From: Sphingopyxis sp.
Lineage (GTDB): Bacteria > Pseudomonadota > Alphaproteobacteria > Sphingomonadales > Sphingomonadaceae
Assembly (NCBI RefSeq): GCF_019459305.1
Contig: NZ_JAIBES010000151.1
Coordinates: forward strand, 18,949-82,948
Length of the DNA: 64,000 nt
Reading direction: 5' to 3'
Below are positions 63,630-64,000 of this stretch, piece after piece (the first letter of the stretch is position 1; each line of letters begins with the position of its first letter). Under the pieces are notes generated by a model. That model worked only from the letters and a program-made list of their open reading frames with translations. It did no database searches and was not told the origin of the DNA. The position numbers and the translations under genes were made by a program.

Positions 63630-64000
63630 CTAGTCGGTCATCTGGCGCATCATCCGATCGACCTTGGCCATCGCCTCGCGCTTGATCTGGCAAATCCGCG
63701 CCGCGCTCACGTCGAGGGTCAGGCCGATTTCATGCAGATTGAGCTCTTCGAAGAAGTAGAGCTGCAAAACCATCTGCTCGCGGTCCGACAGACAGCTGAT
63801 GCACTGGCGCAGCGCCCCCATCAGATCGGCCTGCTCGCATTGCTCGCCCGCGCCGACGCCCTCGTCGGGTAGCAGGAAGGCGCCGATGTCGGTCAATTCG
63901 TCGAGCGACGTCGTACGGCCATGCGTCGCATTACGTTCGAGCGCGAAATAATCCTCGGGGGACAGGTCGAGCGCCCCCCCCCCTTTGGTGGGGGGGGGGG
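63630..64000 (-). CDS. fliA: FliA-like sigma factor, C-terminal part, cut by the contig end
   Basis: The frame is open from about 63975 to the TAG at 63630. The C-terminal region 4 is ISCLSDREQMVLQLYFFEEL, then NLHEIGLTLDVSAARICQIK, a sigma-70 HTH of the FliA/sigma-28 type. Upstream, DLSPEDYFALERNATHGRTT matches the region 3 linker. It would direct flagellar late genes if the full gene is as expected; the N-terminus is outside the window. Bases after 63973 are low-quality runs. Confidence 0.8.
   Translation of the reverse strand, partial: PPPTKGGGALDLSPEDYFALERNATHGRTTSLDELTDIGAFLLPDEGVGAGEQCEQADLMGALRQCISCLSDREQMVLQLYFFEELNLHEIGLTLDVSAARICQIKREAMAKVDRMMRQMTD
63974..64000. other. Homopolymer end of the sequence
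   Basis: Ten C, then TTTGGT, then eleven G close the window. This is the signature of an assembly or contig end rather than biology, and it interrupts the sigma factor gene. It resembles the G runs at the false duplication near 28.3 kb. Confidence 0.75.

Overview
The window reads as a high-GC alphaproteobacterial chromosome, most likely a sphingomonad (Sphingopyxis/Sphingomonas type). This is inferred from gene content and order (mnmG-rsmG-parA-parB, tsaD-gpsA divergent from hemC-hemD, ftsE-ftsX-DUF218-plsC, hisC-tyrA, a TonB-dependent receptor beside a TetR regulator), from the GC-rich codon use and from the frequent 4-bp ATGA/GTGA overlaps. No sequence search was run; all family names are from motif recognition. 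The sequence looks like a draft assembly: a 74-bp error-rich false duplication breaks a CoA-transferase gene near 28.3 kb, and the right end dissolves into C and G runs.

Layout. 0-3.2 kb: replication/segregation block (mnmG tail, rsmG, parA, parB) with a perfect parS site inside rsmG, so this end lies near the chromosome origin. 3.2-7.9 kb: a surface-fibre locus (DUF4402 subunit, PapD-like chaperone, unusual usher-like outer-membrane protein), with a strong terminator after the subunit gene. 7.9-12.9 kb: a lipoprotein, then an FAD oxidoreductase, a GtrA flippase and a GT-C membrane glycosyltransferase. 12.9-29.4 kb: housekeeping and catabolism (msrB, a CYP153-like P450, a NatAB-like ABC exporter, queG, a PfkB kinase, a lipid-linked sugar flippase, gpsA, tsaD, hemC, hemD, gcdH and its CoA-transferase). 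29.4-41.6 kb: TonB receptor/TetR pair, metX-metW, hisC-tyrA, plsC-DUF218-ftsX-ftsE, a zinc-ribbon protein and a YeiH-type transporter.

41.65-55.38 kb is a genomic island in a tRNA-Arg(CCG) gene. The last 43 bases of the tRNA region recur as a degenerate direct repeat (36/43 identical) 13.6 kb away. The left half is largely decayed (nucleotidyltransferase, cupin, acetyltransferase, thymidine-phosphorylase and universal-stress-protein remnants). What remains intact is a stress-survival set: L,D-transpeptidase-like protein, zinc alcohol dehydrogenase, thioredoxin 2, a P-type cation ATPase, a universal stress protein, and an otsB-GH15-otsA trehalose operon joined by 4-bp overlaps. No integrase was recognised.

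55.4-64 kb returns to core genes: a branched-chain amino-acid dehydrogenase with an ACT-domain partner and a divergent Lrp-type regulator, then a CoA-transferase, a thiolase and a methylsuccinyl-CoA-dehydrogenase-like flavoprotein (a likely acyl-CoA pathway), a small module of an HTH-transmembrane protein, two uncharacterised small proteins and a winged-helix regulator, and finally the 3' end of a FliA-like sigma factor cut by the contig end.
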